Below, piece by piece: positions 49,698 to 59,798 of a stretch of 64,000 bases of DNA. How positions within the stretch are numbered: position 1 is the stretch's first letter; every line of letters begins with the position of its first letter. The notes beneath the pieces are model-generated. The model did not search any database and was not told the DNA's origin. It worked only from the letters and a program-made list of their open reading frames with translations. Position numbers and translations under genes: made by a program. Source of the stretch: Aureobasidium sp. EXF-3400 (Eukaryota > Ascomycota > Dothideomycetes > Dothideales > Saccotheciaceae); contig SWBL01000077.1 in NCBI GenBank assembly GCA_024195585.1, positions 100,700 through 164,699 of the forward strand, given 5' to 3'.

Positions 49698-50579
49698 TCA
49701 CTCTCCGCCTTTTTCGATAGGTACCGCATCCGCATCCTCAAACAGAACGCTCCAATCTCCTGAAGAGTCGGGAACAGAAACCTTTAGCTTATGGAGCAGC
49801 AAATGCGTATCTCCAAATGTGAAGCCATTAAACCCCTCCTGCTCTGCCACTGCCTGGATGGATCTGTTGAGAGACTCTCTGGACGTCTGTGCAGCCTCAG
49901 GGGACAGTCCTTCGCCTTTCTTCGGTGGAAGCAGGGGGAAGTTAGAGTGACTCGACACAGCCTTGGCTCTGAATGCACACAAACGGATAACTGCTCTCTT
50001 TTTAAGGTCGATAATAGCGATAAATGTGCCCGGAAAATATGGGCTGACGGCGAGAAAAACGACTCGCCGGAACTTGAAGTTGCGCGGTGCGTGCAGATCG
50101 AGGTCCTTCCATTCGCCAGATCCTTGTTCGTAGGCTTTGGGATACTTATGGAGAGCACGGCAGGAGAGCACATTGCGGCCTTTCGTTAGAGTAAGTTCGA
50201 TAACACACAGCTTATTGGCAAGCAGGGTAGGCATTTCGTAATGGACCTGACGGGATATGCTAGAGAGTTGGGCCATGGCTTTGAGATCATCGTACTGGTC
50301 GTCAGAGGTGAATGTCAGGCGCCATGGTATCAGGTGATTAAAATCCATAGTATGGTTGTAGATCACGAGTCGGAGTTCGAGAGGCAAGCGGAGAAACGCA
50401 GAATCTATGAACTTGTCAATGCCGAAGAGGAAAGTGAAGAAGAGTCGAATGCGCCAACCTTGCTGATGCATTGCTGGTATGCTGGTGGAAGCGGTGTTCA
50501 TTGACGAGCCATCGGTACGGGGATTTCCATCTGCAATGGCAGCGGTCTCTGACGACAGGTCATCTGGTTGAAGAGTCAT
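49698..50579 (-). CDS. F-box-like fungal protein, paralogue of 52081-52930
   Basis: Exons 50579-50459 and 50404-49698. The 54-nt intron (GTTGGC..TTGACAAG..ATAG) is in frame without a stop. It is inferred because the paralogue has an intron at exactly the same codon, and splicing gives the same Gln-Asp-Ser-Ala-Phe-Leu junction. The protein is 275 residues. The segment after the junction, DSAFLRLPLELRLVIY, is the first helix of the F-box-like motif seen in many expanded fungal families. The rest includes a conserved EGFNGFTFGD block near the C-terminus. Such proteins may recruit substrates to SCF ligases, but the F-box is partial. It lies divergent to the Fic gene. Confidence 0.78.
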   Translation of the reverse strand: MTLQPDDLSSETAAIADGNPRTDGSSMNTASTSIPAMHQQGWRIRLFFTFLFGIDKFIDSAFLRLPLELRLVIYNHTMDFNHLIPWRLTFTSDDQYDDLKAMAQLSSISRQVHYEMPTLLANKLCVIELTLTKGRNVLSCRALHKYPKAYEQGSGEWKDLDLHAPRNFKFRRVVFLAVSPYFPGTFIAIIDLKKRAVIRLCAFRAKAVSSHSNFPLLPPKKGEGLSPEAAQTSRESLNRSIQAVAEQEGFNGFTFGDTHLLLHKLKVSVPDSSGDWSVLFEDADAVPIEKGGE

Positions 50580-50881
50580 GTTTGTGACGCGTGTGGTTGG
50601 ATGAGGGTGGGATTTCTGAAGCTGGGAGCAAGAAAGACGTGAACTTTGGAATGAGGAGAGGAGAGAAAACAAAACGTCAGACCTGAAGTGTGCGGAGAGC
50701 GATGATGTTTTTGAGCGCGAGAGTGGAAGTAATGAAGCGCGAGCCACTTGTTGAAATCTCAAGGCGAGCTGGATTGAGTGAGTTAATTCCATTCCATACA
50801 AAAAAGACTGACTCACAACTAGACAGCAGAGAGAGTACTTATCACCTTCACCGTAGCCCAATGAATCTTTATTGACTTGTT
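50580..50881. promoter_or_regulatory. Shared divergent promoter of the F-box-like and Fic genes
   Basis: The two ATGs are 302 bases apart on opposite strands, so the genes probably share regulatory sequence. No factor site is claimed. Confidence 0.55.
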
Positions 50882-51892
50882 ATGGCTTCCCTTTCTTCCC
50901 TAACCCAGGCCTTCCCTGTTTGTCGCAAGGTAGTTGCAAAAATGCACAATAGACTTCAGATGCAAGTCTCGCTCAAAGAGAGAACGATATCTATAATTAT
51001 GAAGGGTCCTTATGACTGGCTCAGACATGAAGATGATCCCGACGATCTCTTCCTCGACAGTCAAGACCTGACGAAGGACATCAACAATCTCCTCCAAGCG
51101 AGCACCCCCACTCGGGATATCGCCCTTGAGAAGCACCTGGCCAAAGACCTCACTCGTGTTGTCTACGGCTCTAATCTCATCGAATCTGCTGGTTCAAACT
51201 TCGATATTACCTCGGGGTTCTGCAGCAAGATCTTCCAGGGAGAACACATCACCGAGGAGATCACCGAGGGAAGCGTCCGTGAAGTTGTTCAGCATGCCCA
51301 TGCTCTCTCCTTCATCATCAACGAGATGGTTGTGCACGAGAAGCCTCTCACCGAAGATATCATCTTGAAGGCCCACAAGATTCTCACCCACGAAGTTGAT
51401 GCTTCTGGCGGGGACAAATACACCGAATATGGCGGTGTATATCGCAATGTACACGTCGGCGCAGGTTTGAATTCATTCACAGCTCCTGAAAAAGTCCCTG
51501 CTGAGATGCGCGCTATGATCGCCGAATACAACCGCGACATCGACGCTGCATATCTGGCTGGTCATCTAGACCCATACATGCTCGCCGCCAAATACTGCCA
51601 CAAGTTCGTCAACATACATCCTTTCCTTGACGGTAACGGCCGCACTTGTCGCCTTATTCTCAGCGCAATCCTGCTCAAGTACGCAGGCGTCGTCGTACCT
51701 CTGGGAGAGACAGAGACTGAACGTGAGATGTATCTCTCAGTCGCCTGTCGTGCGTCAGAGTATCAGCAGAGCTGGGATGGTGGAGATATGGAGGAGAACG
51801 AATATCAGCGTGCTCCTTGGTCTGAGTTGGCATATTTGATTCTCGGGGGCGCAAAGAAAAGTTATTGGGATATGAAGAACGCTCTGCTATAG
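50882..51892 (+). CDS. Fic-domain protein (predicted AMPylase/nucleotidyltransferase)
   Basis: Single exon, 336 residues from the ATG at 50882; Met40 (50999) is an alternative start close to the conserved part. The Fic core motif H-P-F-L-D-G-N-G-R-T-C-R is at residues 246-257, matching HPFx(D/E)GNGRxxR with catalytic His246. Upstream, Ser97-Asn-Leu-Ile-Glu101 resembles the inhibitory helix motif (S/T)xxxE(G/N) but with Ser instead of Gly/Asn at the last place; Glu101 would hold the enzyme inactive. A flap-like YGGVYRNVHV segment is present. Fic enzymes transfer AMP or other phosphate-containing groups to target hydroxyls. There is no signal peptide or TPR region, unlike animal FICD. It sits between two F-box-like paralogues. 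Confidence 0.92.
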   Translation: MASLSSLTQAFPVCRKVVAKMHNRLQMQVSLKERTISIIMKGPYDWLRHEDDPDDLFLDSQDLTKDINNLLQASTPTRDIALEKHLAKDLTRVVYGSNLIESAGSNFDITSGFCSKIFQGEHITEEITEGSVREVVQHAHALSFIINEMVVHEKPLTEDIILKAHKILTHEVDASGGDKYTEYGGVYRNVHVGAGLNSFTAPEKVPAEMRAMIAEYNRDIDAAYLAGHLDPYMLAAKYCHKFVNIHPFLDGNGRTCRLILSAILLKYAGVVVPLGETETEREMYLSVACRASEYQQSWDGGDMEENEYQRAPWSELAYLILGGAKKSYWDMKNALL

Positions 51893-52080
51893 TCTATCTC
51901 CATGGCCACGCCTCTGATTGGTAAGCCACTGTGCATTTTTATAGAGAGAAACATTGTCTGTAATTCCATCGGAGAGAAAGCTTGATCGAGCCTTCCATTG
52001 CAATCGTTCTCATTGTCAGATCCCACTTCATCATGTTTGTATACCTTTTGGCCAAGGCGATCGCGAAAGCTCAAGTTTCG

Positions 52081-52930
52081 CTAGGTCAATGCACTGCTTA
52101 TGTCCCCATCCTGCTCATAATCTCCAGCCTCCTTGAGCAGCTCGAACTTCTCATAAATCGCCCAAAGACCATCTGGGTTAGGCATGACAACTTGCTCCAA
52201 GAATCGAGACACATCTTGAATAGTAACCCCTCTGAAACCCTCCTTTTTGGTAAACTCTTGCATCACATTGATGAATGCTTTTTTGATCGAGTCAGAAGGG
52301 TCCCAATCGTGCGAATCGCCATGAGCAGTATCGGGTTTGCACACGCAGACTTCTTGCTTTTTGAAGTTGATGTTGGCAATGAGCTTGACTGTTCTGTAAG
52401 TGTTGAAAATCGAGACACATACTTTCCAGAAGTTGAATTGGTATGGCACTTCCGGGACCTTGATATCGTCCTTTAGATGCACAATCATTCTCTGATGGTA
52501 TGCAATATTTTTGTCCTTCGTCGACATGGTCCTGGGAAGGAAGCTTGCATATAAAGCCAGGTGATAGTTCATACGTCTAATCTTTGTAGCAGTAGAGTAG
52601 GGTTTGAGGGTAGAATCTTTGAATATGCCGGCATCGGTGTGGAATGTAGTGACAGCAGCAATCAGACCGTAGACCTCGCAACGAATCTGTTGACAAACAC
52701 CAGCCATGGCTATCACGGGTTCGGGGGGAGTACCAGGCGTGATCTTGTTGACTTTGGTGGGGATGAAGTGATCGTAGACTTGGTAGCGGATTTCAGGAGG
52801 TAGACTCAAGAAAGCTGAGTCTGGAATGCGTCAGCACAGGTAGATTGGATGAAAAGCATACTGACGAACCTTGCGCAGATGCGCTGACCAGGCCAGTTGA
52901 AGCACCCTCATGCGAAACATCCGCATCCAT
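52081..52930 (-). CDS. F-box-like fungal protein, paralogue of 49698-50579
   Basis: Exons 52930-52870 and 52820-52081 with a 49-nt intron (GTTCGT..GCTGACGC..CCAG). The protein is 266 residues. Splicing gives the junction Gln-Asp-Ser-Ala-Phe-Leu-Ser-Leu-Pro-Pro-Glu-Ile, the F-box-like first helix, then a region with conserved Cys, Arg and Tyr positions shared with the paralogue. Near the C-terminus KKEGFRGVTIQDV aligns with EQEGFNGFTFGDT of the other copy. It is convergent with the Fic gene, with 188 bases between stops. It probably has the same class of role as its paralogue. Confidence 0.83.
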
Positions 52931-53691
52931 GACGAGTGGTTGGTTGATGAGTGGTTGAGAAATGGAAAGCGGATCTGGAATCAGTAAAAAAGAGTAAGGA
53001 CCACTGCACGGCTGCTGAAAGTGAAAATGTAGATGTTAAAAGCTTCCAATACTTCAGTCGATATAGAAGTGAATGTGTTGGAGCTAGGCTCTTTCACACA
53101 GCAGGAGAGACTTGGCGTATCGACAAGCAGGAAGCTTTGCAGCTCTTGTGCCAGGCTTTGCAGCTTTCGACATTACAGAGCATGTGACTGTGCCGGGAAA
53201 GTGTTTGTAAACTTTGAATCAATGCTCAATGGTGAGCCGGTTGTCTTTGGAGATCTATTCGAGACATTATTCAACGATCGCTCAATCACAGGGGTCGATT
53301 TCGGTCTTGACAGCATCAACGTCAGGACAGTCAAGTGCACAGAACCACGTCCAAACAGATATGTCATTTGATGTTGCTGGATAGAATGAGCGCCTGCAAC
53401 AATGCAAATGAGGCGTGGAACCCATCTTGTCATTTCAGGAGGTGTTTGGAAAGGACGAGAAAAGAAGGAGGCTGGAAGGGACTCTCATGGCGTGCCAAGC
53501 CGCCAAAAAGTCCATTGACGATCATCACAGTCAAACCATCGAGCTCATCGACAACAACCGGGACTTCAATTTCAAAGGACAGATCACTGCCAGTGGCCAC
53601 CGACAAAACGATCGATCATTTGCATAAAATCGACAAAATTTAGCCGCCATGTTCTCGGAAGCGCGGCCGCATCATCGACTGACAGCTATCA
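52931..53691. other. Intergenic, no gene supported
   Basis: Upstream flank of the second F-box-like gene and of the GFA-like fragment. Frames are short and none supplies the missing N-terminal zinc-binding part of the GFA domain. Confidence 0.4.
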
Positions 53692-54060
53692 ACCAACCTT
53701 ACCATCGAAGAAGGAAAAGTCGAAGTTCACGACAGAGACGGCACGCTAAAGCTCTACGATGATAGAGCTACTAACACCGGGAACCCTGTACACCGATGGT
53801 TTTGCAGCGTGGATGGAAAGTAAGTAACCCAGGAAGTTCTGTACCTGAATAAGTATGGAGATGTGCTAACGATCCTCAGTCCCATTTTGTCAAAAAGCGA
53901 TGCGATGCCCGGCCGGGTCACCATTTCCATGGGCATGATGCCAGTGATCCCAACACCCGAGATGGAAGGCTTTGCCATACACAAGCATGCTTGGTTCAAC
54001 AGCCCTGACAGTGTGAAATCGTACAAGATCCTCCGTGGTGGAGAACAGATGGATGAGTAG
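53692..54060 (+). pseudogene. GFA/CENP-V-like fragment, missing N-terminus and a zinc ligand
   Basis: Coding-like sequence at 53692-53819 and 53880-54060 is joined by a good 60-nt intron (GTAAGT..GCTAAC..CAG). The joined product matches the C-terminal two thirds of glutathione-dependent formaldehyde-activating (GFA/CENP-V) proteins: a GKVEVHDRDGTLKLYDD strand, then the HRWFC block, then PILSKSDAMPG and the HKHAWF end. Where the family has F-C-x-x-C-G, this copy reads F-C-S-V-D-G, so the second Cys is Asp. Upstream the frame meets a stop at 53680 with no ATG, and the CxCG/CxxC N-terminal zinc site is absent. It is read as a decayed gene or a fragment. Confidence 0.6.
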
Positions 54061-54250
54061 TTGTCGATAAAAAGTCTCAAATTACCGCATGATCCATCAC
54101 ATCTCCCACTTGCTGCCTAGAATTCTTCCTCTAACTGCAACAACGATATAGACCAGTCACTACGATGACTAGAGGTCCAGGGTATATTCTGGTGTTGTAC
54201 AACTCGACCCTTTGATCCTGCAAACCAAGACTTGTTCAAAAACCATCAAC

Positions 54251-54964
54251 ATGACAGACCAGTCCAACACATTAAGCGCTCAGTCGCCACAAGACAGTTT
54301 GGTCAGCGATCCCAACGCTTACCACACCGAACCTCTTCGGCCACCAAGATCAAATGCGTCGCGATCGCAAAAAGATGCACCAAAACCTACGGCTCTGACA
54401 GCTGAAGCCTTGGCCAAGCTACCACCCAAGGATAGCAATCAGGCAGCTGTATACAAATTCACCCGCCTCAAAGAGTTCATACACCGACTACCTGATCCAG
54501 AGGACTTATGCAATATCTCCTCACACCCATACCCCGACACCTGCGCCTCGGAATCACAACCCCATCACTACGAAACAGACTCCCTTCCATCCTCGCCAAC
54601 CCAACGTTTCTCCAAGGCAAAGGAAACCAAAGCAAAGACACACCACCACACCCCCCTTTTACCCTCTGACATGCACCTCTGGCACCGCTTCCAAAAAATG
54701 CAATACGAAGAGAAATACGCAGAGTTCCATCGACACAGAGCATGGTTAACGTTACAATATGACAAAGATGGAAAAGTGGCTATGTTTGTAGGTGTGGATG
54801 ATGAAGAGCATGGGTTTAAGATCCATAAACATATGGCTTGGTTGAGGGATAAATGGTTAGGGAAAGTGGGATTGTTTTATCATGTTATGGAGTATGAGGA
54901 TGATGACAAGGAAGATGGGAATAGGGGAACAGAAGGTAGAGAAGGAGATGGGCGAGGAAGTTGA
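54251..54964 (+). CDS. Hypothetical protein, unknown function
   Basis: Single exon, 237 residues from ATG 54251. The N-terminal half is Ser/Pro/Lys-rich and disordered. The second half (about 150-222) is ordered, with Trp and His positions in patterns such as HRAWLTLQYDKDGKVAMFVG and HKHMAWLRDKWLG. A very acidic/glycine tail closes it. No family is recognised. The ordered half looks like a short repeated beta-helix unit (WLTLQYDKDG / WLRDKWLGKVG) and may be a lineage-specific domain. Confidence 0.6.
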   Translation: MTDQSNTLSAQSPQDSLVSDPNAYHTEPLRPPRSNASRSQKDAPKPTALTAEALAKLPPKDSNQAAVYKFTRLKEFIHRLPDPEDLCNISSHPYPDTCASESQPHHYETDSLPSSPTQRFSKAKETKAKTHHHTPLLPSDMHLWHRFQKMQYEEKYAEFHRHRAWLTLQYDKDGKVAMFVGVDDEEHGFKIHKHMAWLRDKWLGKVGLFYHVMEYEDDDKEDGNRGTEGREGDGRGS

Positions 54965-55448
54965 GTTTCTAGAGATAGAGTGATAGATGGTCTGATTCTG
55001 AAGTTACTTGGATATATATGTAAAGAGGGTTGCAGCAACATGGTCGTGCCTGTCTTCGCCGAATGTCCACCCCGATGTGCTACAAGTCTGTGGCTCACGT
55101 CACCCTCACAATGACACACAGGCAACATGGAAACCATCAAAAGACACAGTCTTCTCCAGATAACAGACAAGTCCATGCAGAGCGACTGATATCCCGACTC
55201 TCAGTGAATGCTTCCTGTTTCATCGAAGGAACTGTGTATTTTTTCAGCTACGCGTGAACATACTTTGCTTATGGAGGAGGGCACAAAGAGGTCATCGACC
55301 TGTGTCATCGGTATATACAATGCTGTCATAATCCTGCTCTATTCTAAAAACTGCGTATCGCATCGCGCATTAATCCTGTACATTGCTGTATTCATGTCCC
55401 CATGCTTTCCTAATGATGTGTCCAAAAACAAGATCCTTGTAGTAAATC
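54965..55448. other. Intergenic, no gene supported
   Basis: 3' flank of the hypothetical gene up to the decayed kinase copy. No coding signal is seen. Confidence 0.4.
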
Positions 55449-55625
55449 ATTCTATCTGATCGTGATGTAACGCCTGTGCTTCCGCCTTCTTTCTCGGCCA
55501 GAGTAAGAGAAATATAGAGGCCAAGTCCGTACCTCCATATTCGACTGATGCTTTGGAGCTAGCCTGTTGAGATCTGTTGAACAGGCGAGCACGTTCTTCC
55601 TCGGTCGTTCCTGCCAACATGCGAC
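55449..55625 (-). pseudogene. Decayed copy of the histidine kinase ATPase segment
   Basis: On the minus strand this stretch aligns with 56842-57005 in the intact kinase gene. The copy keeps the order of TEEERARLFNR, QQAS, YGG, GLGLYIS, LTLAEKEGGS and GVTS. It contains many substitutions and a frame change between the YGG and GLGLYIS parts, so it cannot be translated as one piece. No matching REC or H-box part was found beside it. Confidence 0.8.
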
Positions 55626-56138
55626 ACCTTCACTTTTGCTGTGTAGCCATCAGAATTCGTCGCGTCGAGATCTGCATCCAGTGACTCTGATCTCCAGTCC
55701 ATTTTTCGAGATATCCAGGAAGTTCGCAAGACTTCCAACGCTATGCAGACACCGATGGACTTCCTTTTCAACTTCTGGGCATAAGAAATTCCATATCTGT
55801 CTTTTTCTGGCCCGGGGGATCCATCGAGAAGGACTGTCACACGCAGTTTGGGTTTCCTCATGACGATCGTGGTCGATATGGGGACGACCAAATCATCCAG
55901 TCCGATTCCGATCTTTCCTGTTTCGACGAAAGCTCCGTCTACGAACAATGGCCGAGCAACGCATGCTGGTTTCTCCATGACGGCTTGAGAGGAGCAGGAT
56001 GATGTTGAGAGAAACAGGCGTGTCTCGAGGGTGCTCATGCTCCAGTACCACGCAGGGATGCTGCAGTGCGTTAGGCGCCTCGTCCGATGCTGTATACCCA
56101 TTGTTCGAAGCGCCGCACCTGCATGTCGGAACGAGCAA
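55626..56138. other. Spacer between kinase gene and its decayed copy
   Basis: A minus-strand frame stays open over most of this stretch (about 55559-56281) but overlaps the REC end of the kinase gene and shows no family resemblance. It may include diverged remains of the duplicated kinase. I do not annotate a gene. Confidence 0.35.
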
Positions 56139-59100
56139 TTATCTTCCCAGTCGAGCCTTGATTGTCTCGAGCAGATCAGAAACCAAGAACGGCTTTGCCA
56201 TGATTGCATCAATGCCTGCAGCCAACGCGCCATCGACCTGGCCTTTCCGGACATTTGCGGTGATAGCGATGATCTCAACATGCCTTGTCAGTTTGCCGTC
56301 TTCCTGTAGGGCTCTGATCTCTTTGCTTGCAGTAAGACCGTCCATGACTGGCATTTCCAGGTCCATCAAGATAACGTCCAGCTTGTGACCGGCACCAGCG
56401 GCTTCTTCCCATACATCGGCATGACGTAAGGTTTCCAGTGCCTCCAGGCCATGATTGGCAACGTAGACGATGCAACCGGCTTTGGTGAGCTGCTTCTTAA
56501 GAATCGCTTGGTTGATTAGATTATCCTAGAATGGTCAGTCTGGGAATTTGAGAAGCCAAGGATACCAGAACTTACTTCTACTAAAAGGACATGGTAAACA
56601 ACCTCGGGCGGAGGAGGCCGTTCTTGAGAAATCTTAGGACTCGACGAAATCTTCAGCTGCTGTAACGCCTCTTGATTGTTCATGACAGCTGTGTCTTGTA
56701 CTGCTTTCAAGGATTGCGTTTTCTCCAGTTGTCGAAGCACCAACTCTTGTGTTGATTGGAGAGAACGTTCTAAAGATGGTGTAGGAGGAGTGGACATTTG
56801 GCGGACTTTGACAAAGAATGCGAAACATGAACCCTCACCCGGTTGTGATGAAACGCCCATGCTTCCGCCTTGCTTTTCGGTTAGGATGTGAGAAATATAG
56901 AGTCCTAGGCCACTGCCTCCGTATTTGATTGATGTCTTTGGACTGGCCTGTTGGAATCGGTTGAAAAGACGGGCGCGTTCTTCCTCGGTCATTCCTGGTC
57001 CAGTGTCAGTGACGCAGAAGCTTAAATAGATTGGCTCGCCGTCGCCCCATTGGCTTTCCAAGGTGATGTCTTCGTGTTCGTGTTTCGTCAATGCCCAAGC
57101 GAACCCTTCTCTGAACGCATGTTTTGGTTCTTCAATTGAAGCACCATACGTTAGAGTTACACAGCGGTGACTCTCTTCCTTTGTGAATTTGATCGCATTG
57201 GATAGCAAGTTTACCAGAATCTGGGTGACTCTCAAGGGATCACACATGACCCAATCAACTCCAAGATTGGTGATTGATTCATGCGCTTCGATTTTCATCT
57301 CTATGTCTGCCGCTGAGATGCTAGCCTGAAGCATGCTTACAGCGTTCTCGACAAGATTGAGTTGTTGCACAGGACTCGGCGACAGAGACAGAAGCATGAA
57401 ATCCATCTTGGAGAGAACCAGCACATCGTCTAAGATTTTTCTCTGATGCTGTGCGCAGAAAATTATCGTCTTGGCTGCCTCAATGTTCTCCTGAATTACG
57501 TGTAGGTAGTCTTCAACACTCGTCTCTCTCTCTTTGAGGTCGTCCAAAGATCCAGAGATGCTGCTAGCCAGTTGCAGCATAGCAGATAAAGGGTTGCGCA
57601 CTTCATGAGAAATTGCATCGGTAAATTCGCTTTGCTGTCGTTTAGCTTCTTGTGCTTCTTGAGCTGCTCGGGCTTGCCACGCCTCCGCCCACTTCAGACG
57701 ACTGACTTCTGTCATACAGGCCATGATTGACTTGATCTCACCATCTTCCACGTATGGTACAGCTGAAATGAGTACAGTTGCGGGTATTGGAGGACCGAAT
57801 GGTGGTTTGAACAGCCGTTTCATCTGAAACTCAGCCGTATGGGTTCTTGCGCCTTCCAGTACTGCTTTCCAGGCTGTGTACATCTTTGGCTGATCCTCCT
57901 CGAGCACATAATCTTTAAACGGCAGAAGCCGCTTGCTGAACTCATCTGTCGCTTCTTGACCAATGAGTTTGAAGTAATGCTCATTGGCCCATAGGACGTG
58001 TCCGTCAAGGCTCAAATGCTCGAGACCAATGTCCAAATGGTCAGCCATATACCTGATATGATCTTCACTTGCAGCCAGTCGGGTTTCCAATCGAGACTGT
58101 TTCTCTTCCGACTCTTCCATGGAGACAAGAAATGCCATAGTTGAGGACAATTGTGATGCAAGATCTCGCATAAATTGTTCGTGGTCGTCGTCAATTGGTC
58201 TTCGTGGATTCGCGCCGATCATCAGATATCCGTAAAATCGTCCAGCGTTTGACAAGGGGACAACACAAACATGTTGCGATGGCTCCTTGAATCCTTCCCA
58301 CTCAACGCCTTCAAAATCCGGTCCGCAGGGTGAGGTGGTGGGAATGATACCTGCTTTCTTGAGAAGTGGAAAACCACCTTCTTCGTCATCGAGGCTGCCA
58401 TACTTTCGGGCAAGTTTATGTCCTTCTGGCACGCCGAGACTCGCCGTAAGCTTCAATCCTCGAGACGGTTGCGCCGAGTGAGAAGTGCTGTCTATTTCCC
58501 ACACCAGAGCGAAGGGAATATCCACTGAATTTGTCCGGAAGCAATCGACGAAGTGTGAGGCAACAGTCGATGAAGTGCACCCTTCCGGTAATGCGGCGGC
58601 CATGTTTAGCATGGTTCGCCTACGATCGGCGATTTTTTGTCTCGTGATTTCGGTCAGAGAATTATACCAGCCATTAACTCGACCATCGTCATCTCTGAGG
58701 GGGATGAAGTCTCCATTGAAGTGTGTTTCCTCGAGAAAATTATTTCGCATGACCATTAGGGGTATCTCTTTGACTGGGAAATCCGTTTTTGTGTTTTTGG
58801 CCATTTCAAAGACAGGCATGATTTGATCACAGATTTCTGGATAGGTTTCACGAAAAGTGCGACCCATGAAAGGATGAGCCTTCCCTGAAGTCTCGGCGAA
58901 GCCTTCATTGTAGATGGCGACCTTGTCAGGGCCCCTTGCAACCACGTTAGACTAGGAAATACTTGTCAATGGACGTGGTCTATACACACCAGTAAAGGCA
59001 ACTCGGCTGTTTGTCCGCAAAGATTTGGTAGGTATAGAGGCGCAAAGCAGTCCCCCACGACTGGATCGGACCCAGTAGCGTACAATGCCATTGTACTGAT

Positions 59101-59195
59101 CGGAAGAAACGCACGTGACCGGTATCTGGGATGTCCAGCGTCCAGTCAACGCCGTCTGGCGATGCAGGGCCTAGCGGCGTGTTGTTATAATCCAT
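56139..59195 (-). CDS. Hybrid sensor histidine kinase (GAF/PAS, HisKA, HATPase, REC)
   Basis: Three exons on the minus strand: 59195-58990, 58934-56576 and 56525-56139, with introns of 55 nt (GTGTGT..CATTGAC..CAAG) and 50 nt (GTAAGT..CTAG). For intron 1 the nearer CTAG leaves the wrong frame, while CAAG gives LYWGPDKVAIYNEGF, the expected PAS-like sequence. The protein is 983 residues. The N-terminus (TPLGP..SW, YWGPDKVAIYNE) is a sensor typical of these kinases. PAS/GAF-like parts follow, then the H-box S-H-E-V-R-N-P with His512, N-box LLSNAIKF, G boxes DTGPGM and GSGLGLYIS, and a REC domain with phospho-acceptor Asp910 (LMDLEMPVMDG) and the Lys of A-K-P-F. It should signal through Ypd1 to Skn7/Ssk1-type regulators. 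No membrane helix is seen, so it is probably a soluble sensor. Confidence 0.92.
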
Positions 59196-59798
59196 CTCAT
59201 CGTCAGTGGTGGAGGGAGAATCTTGGACGCACCTCCGGCGACCAGGGAACTTTCAGATATTATTGTTCTCTGCGCGGATCGTCGATCTGTCGCTCTGCTT
59301 GTGGCTGCGCTAACGGTTCGAGACTCGAGCCGACGAGCCATGTTTACCAGATCCCATGCAGAAACGGTTTGTATGTAAATTTATGCTCAAGTTGTGCAAA
59401 ACGTAGACGCAGTCGGCTTCGGCTCGGGAAAATCCCGCGCGAGCTTCCAAATGCATCACCGGTTCATTCTGACTCACCACTATTCTGTACAACAACCTAT
59501 CACAACACTTTTCTATCATGGCCATTGTATAAACATGTAATCACCATTGAATAGGGCGTTCGAGACTCTCAGGCATTGGCTGAACACTTGGTGACTTGCC
59601 TTGAGCATTTGGAGGCATGAGTCAACCAAAGTGCGCACGACGAATGATTGGTCGCAGCACCACCAGGCCAATTATAATCCTGTGAATGTGGTTGTTGAAC
59701 TACCAATGCTGTATATATCATGGCAGGTCATGCTCAAAAATTAGGTGCATACTCATTCAGTTTTCCGTTCTCTTGACTCTTTATCTTCTCTGTCAAAA
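59196..59798. other. Divergent intergenic region
   Basis: Promoters of the histidine kinase (minus) and the zinc-finger gene (plus). No coding region is supported. Confidence 0.45.
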
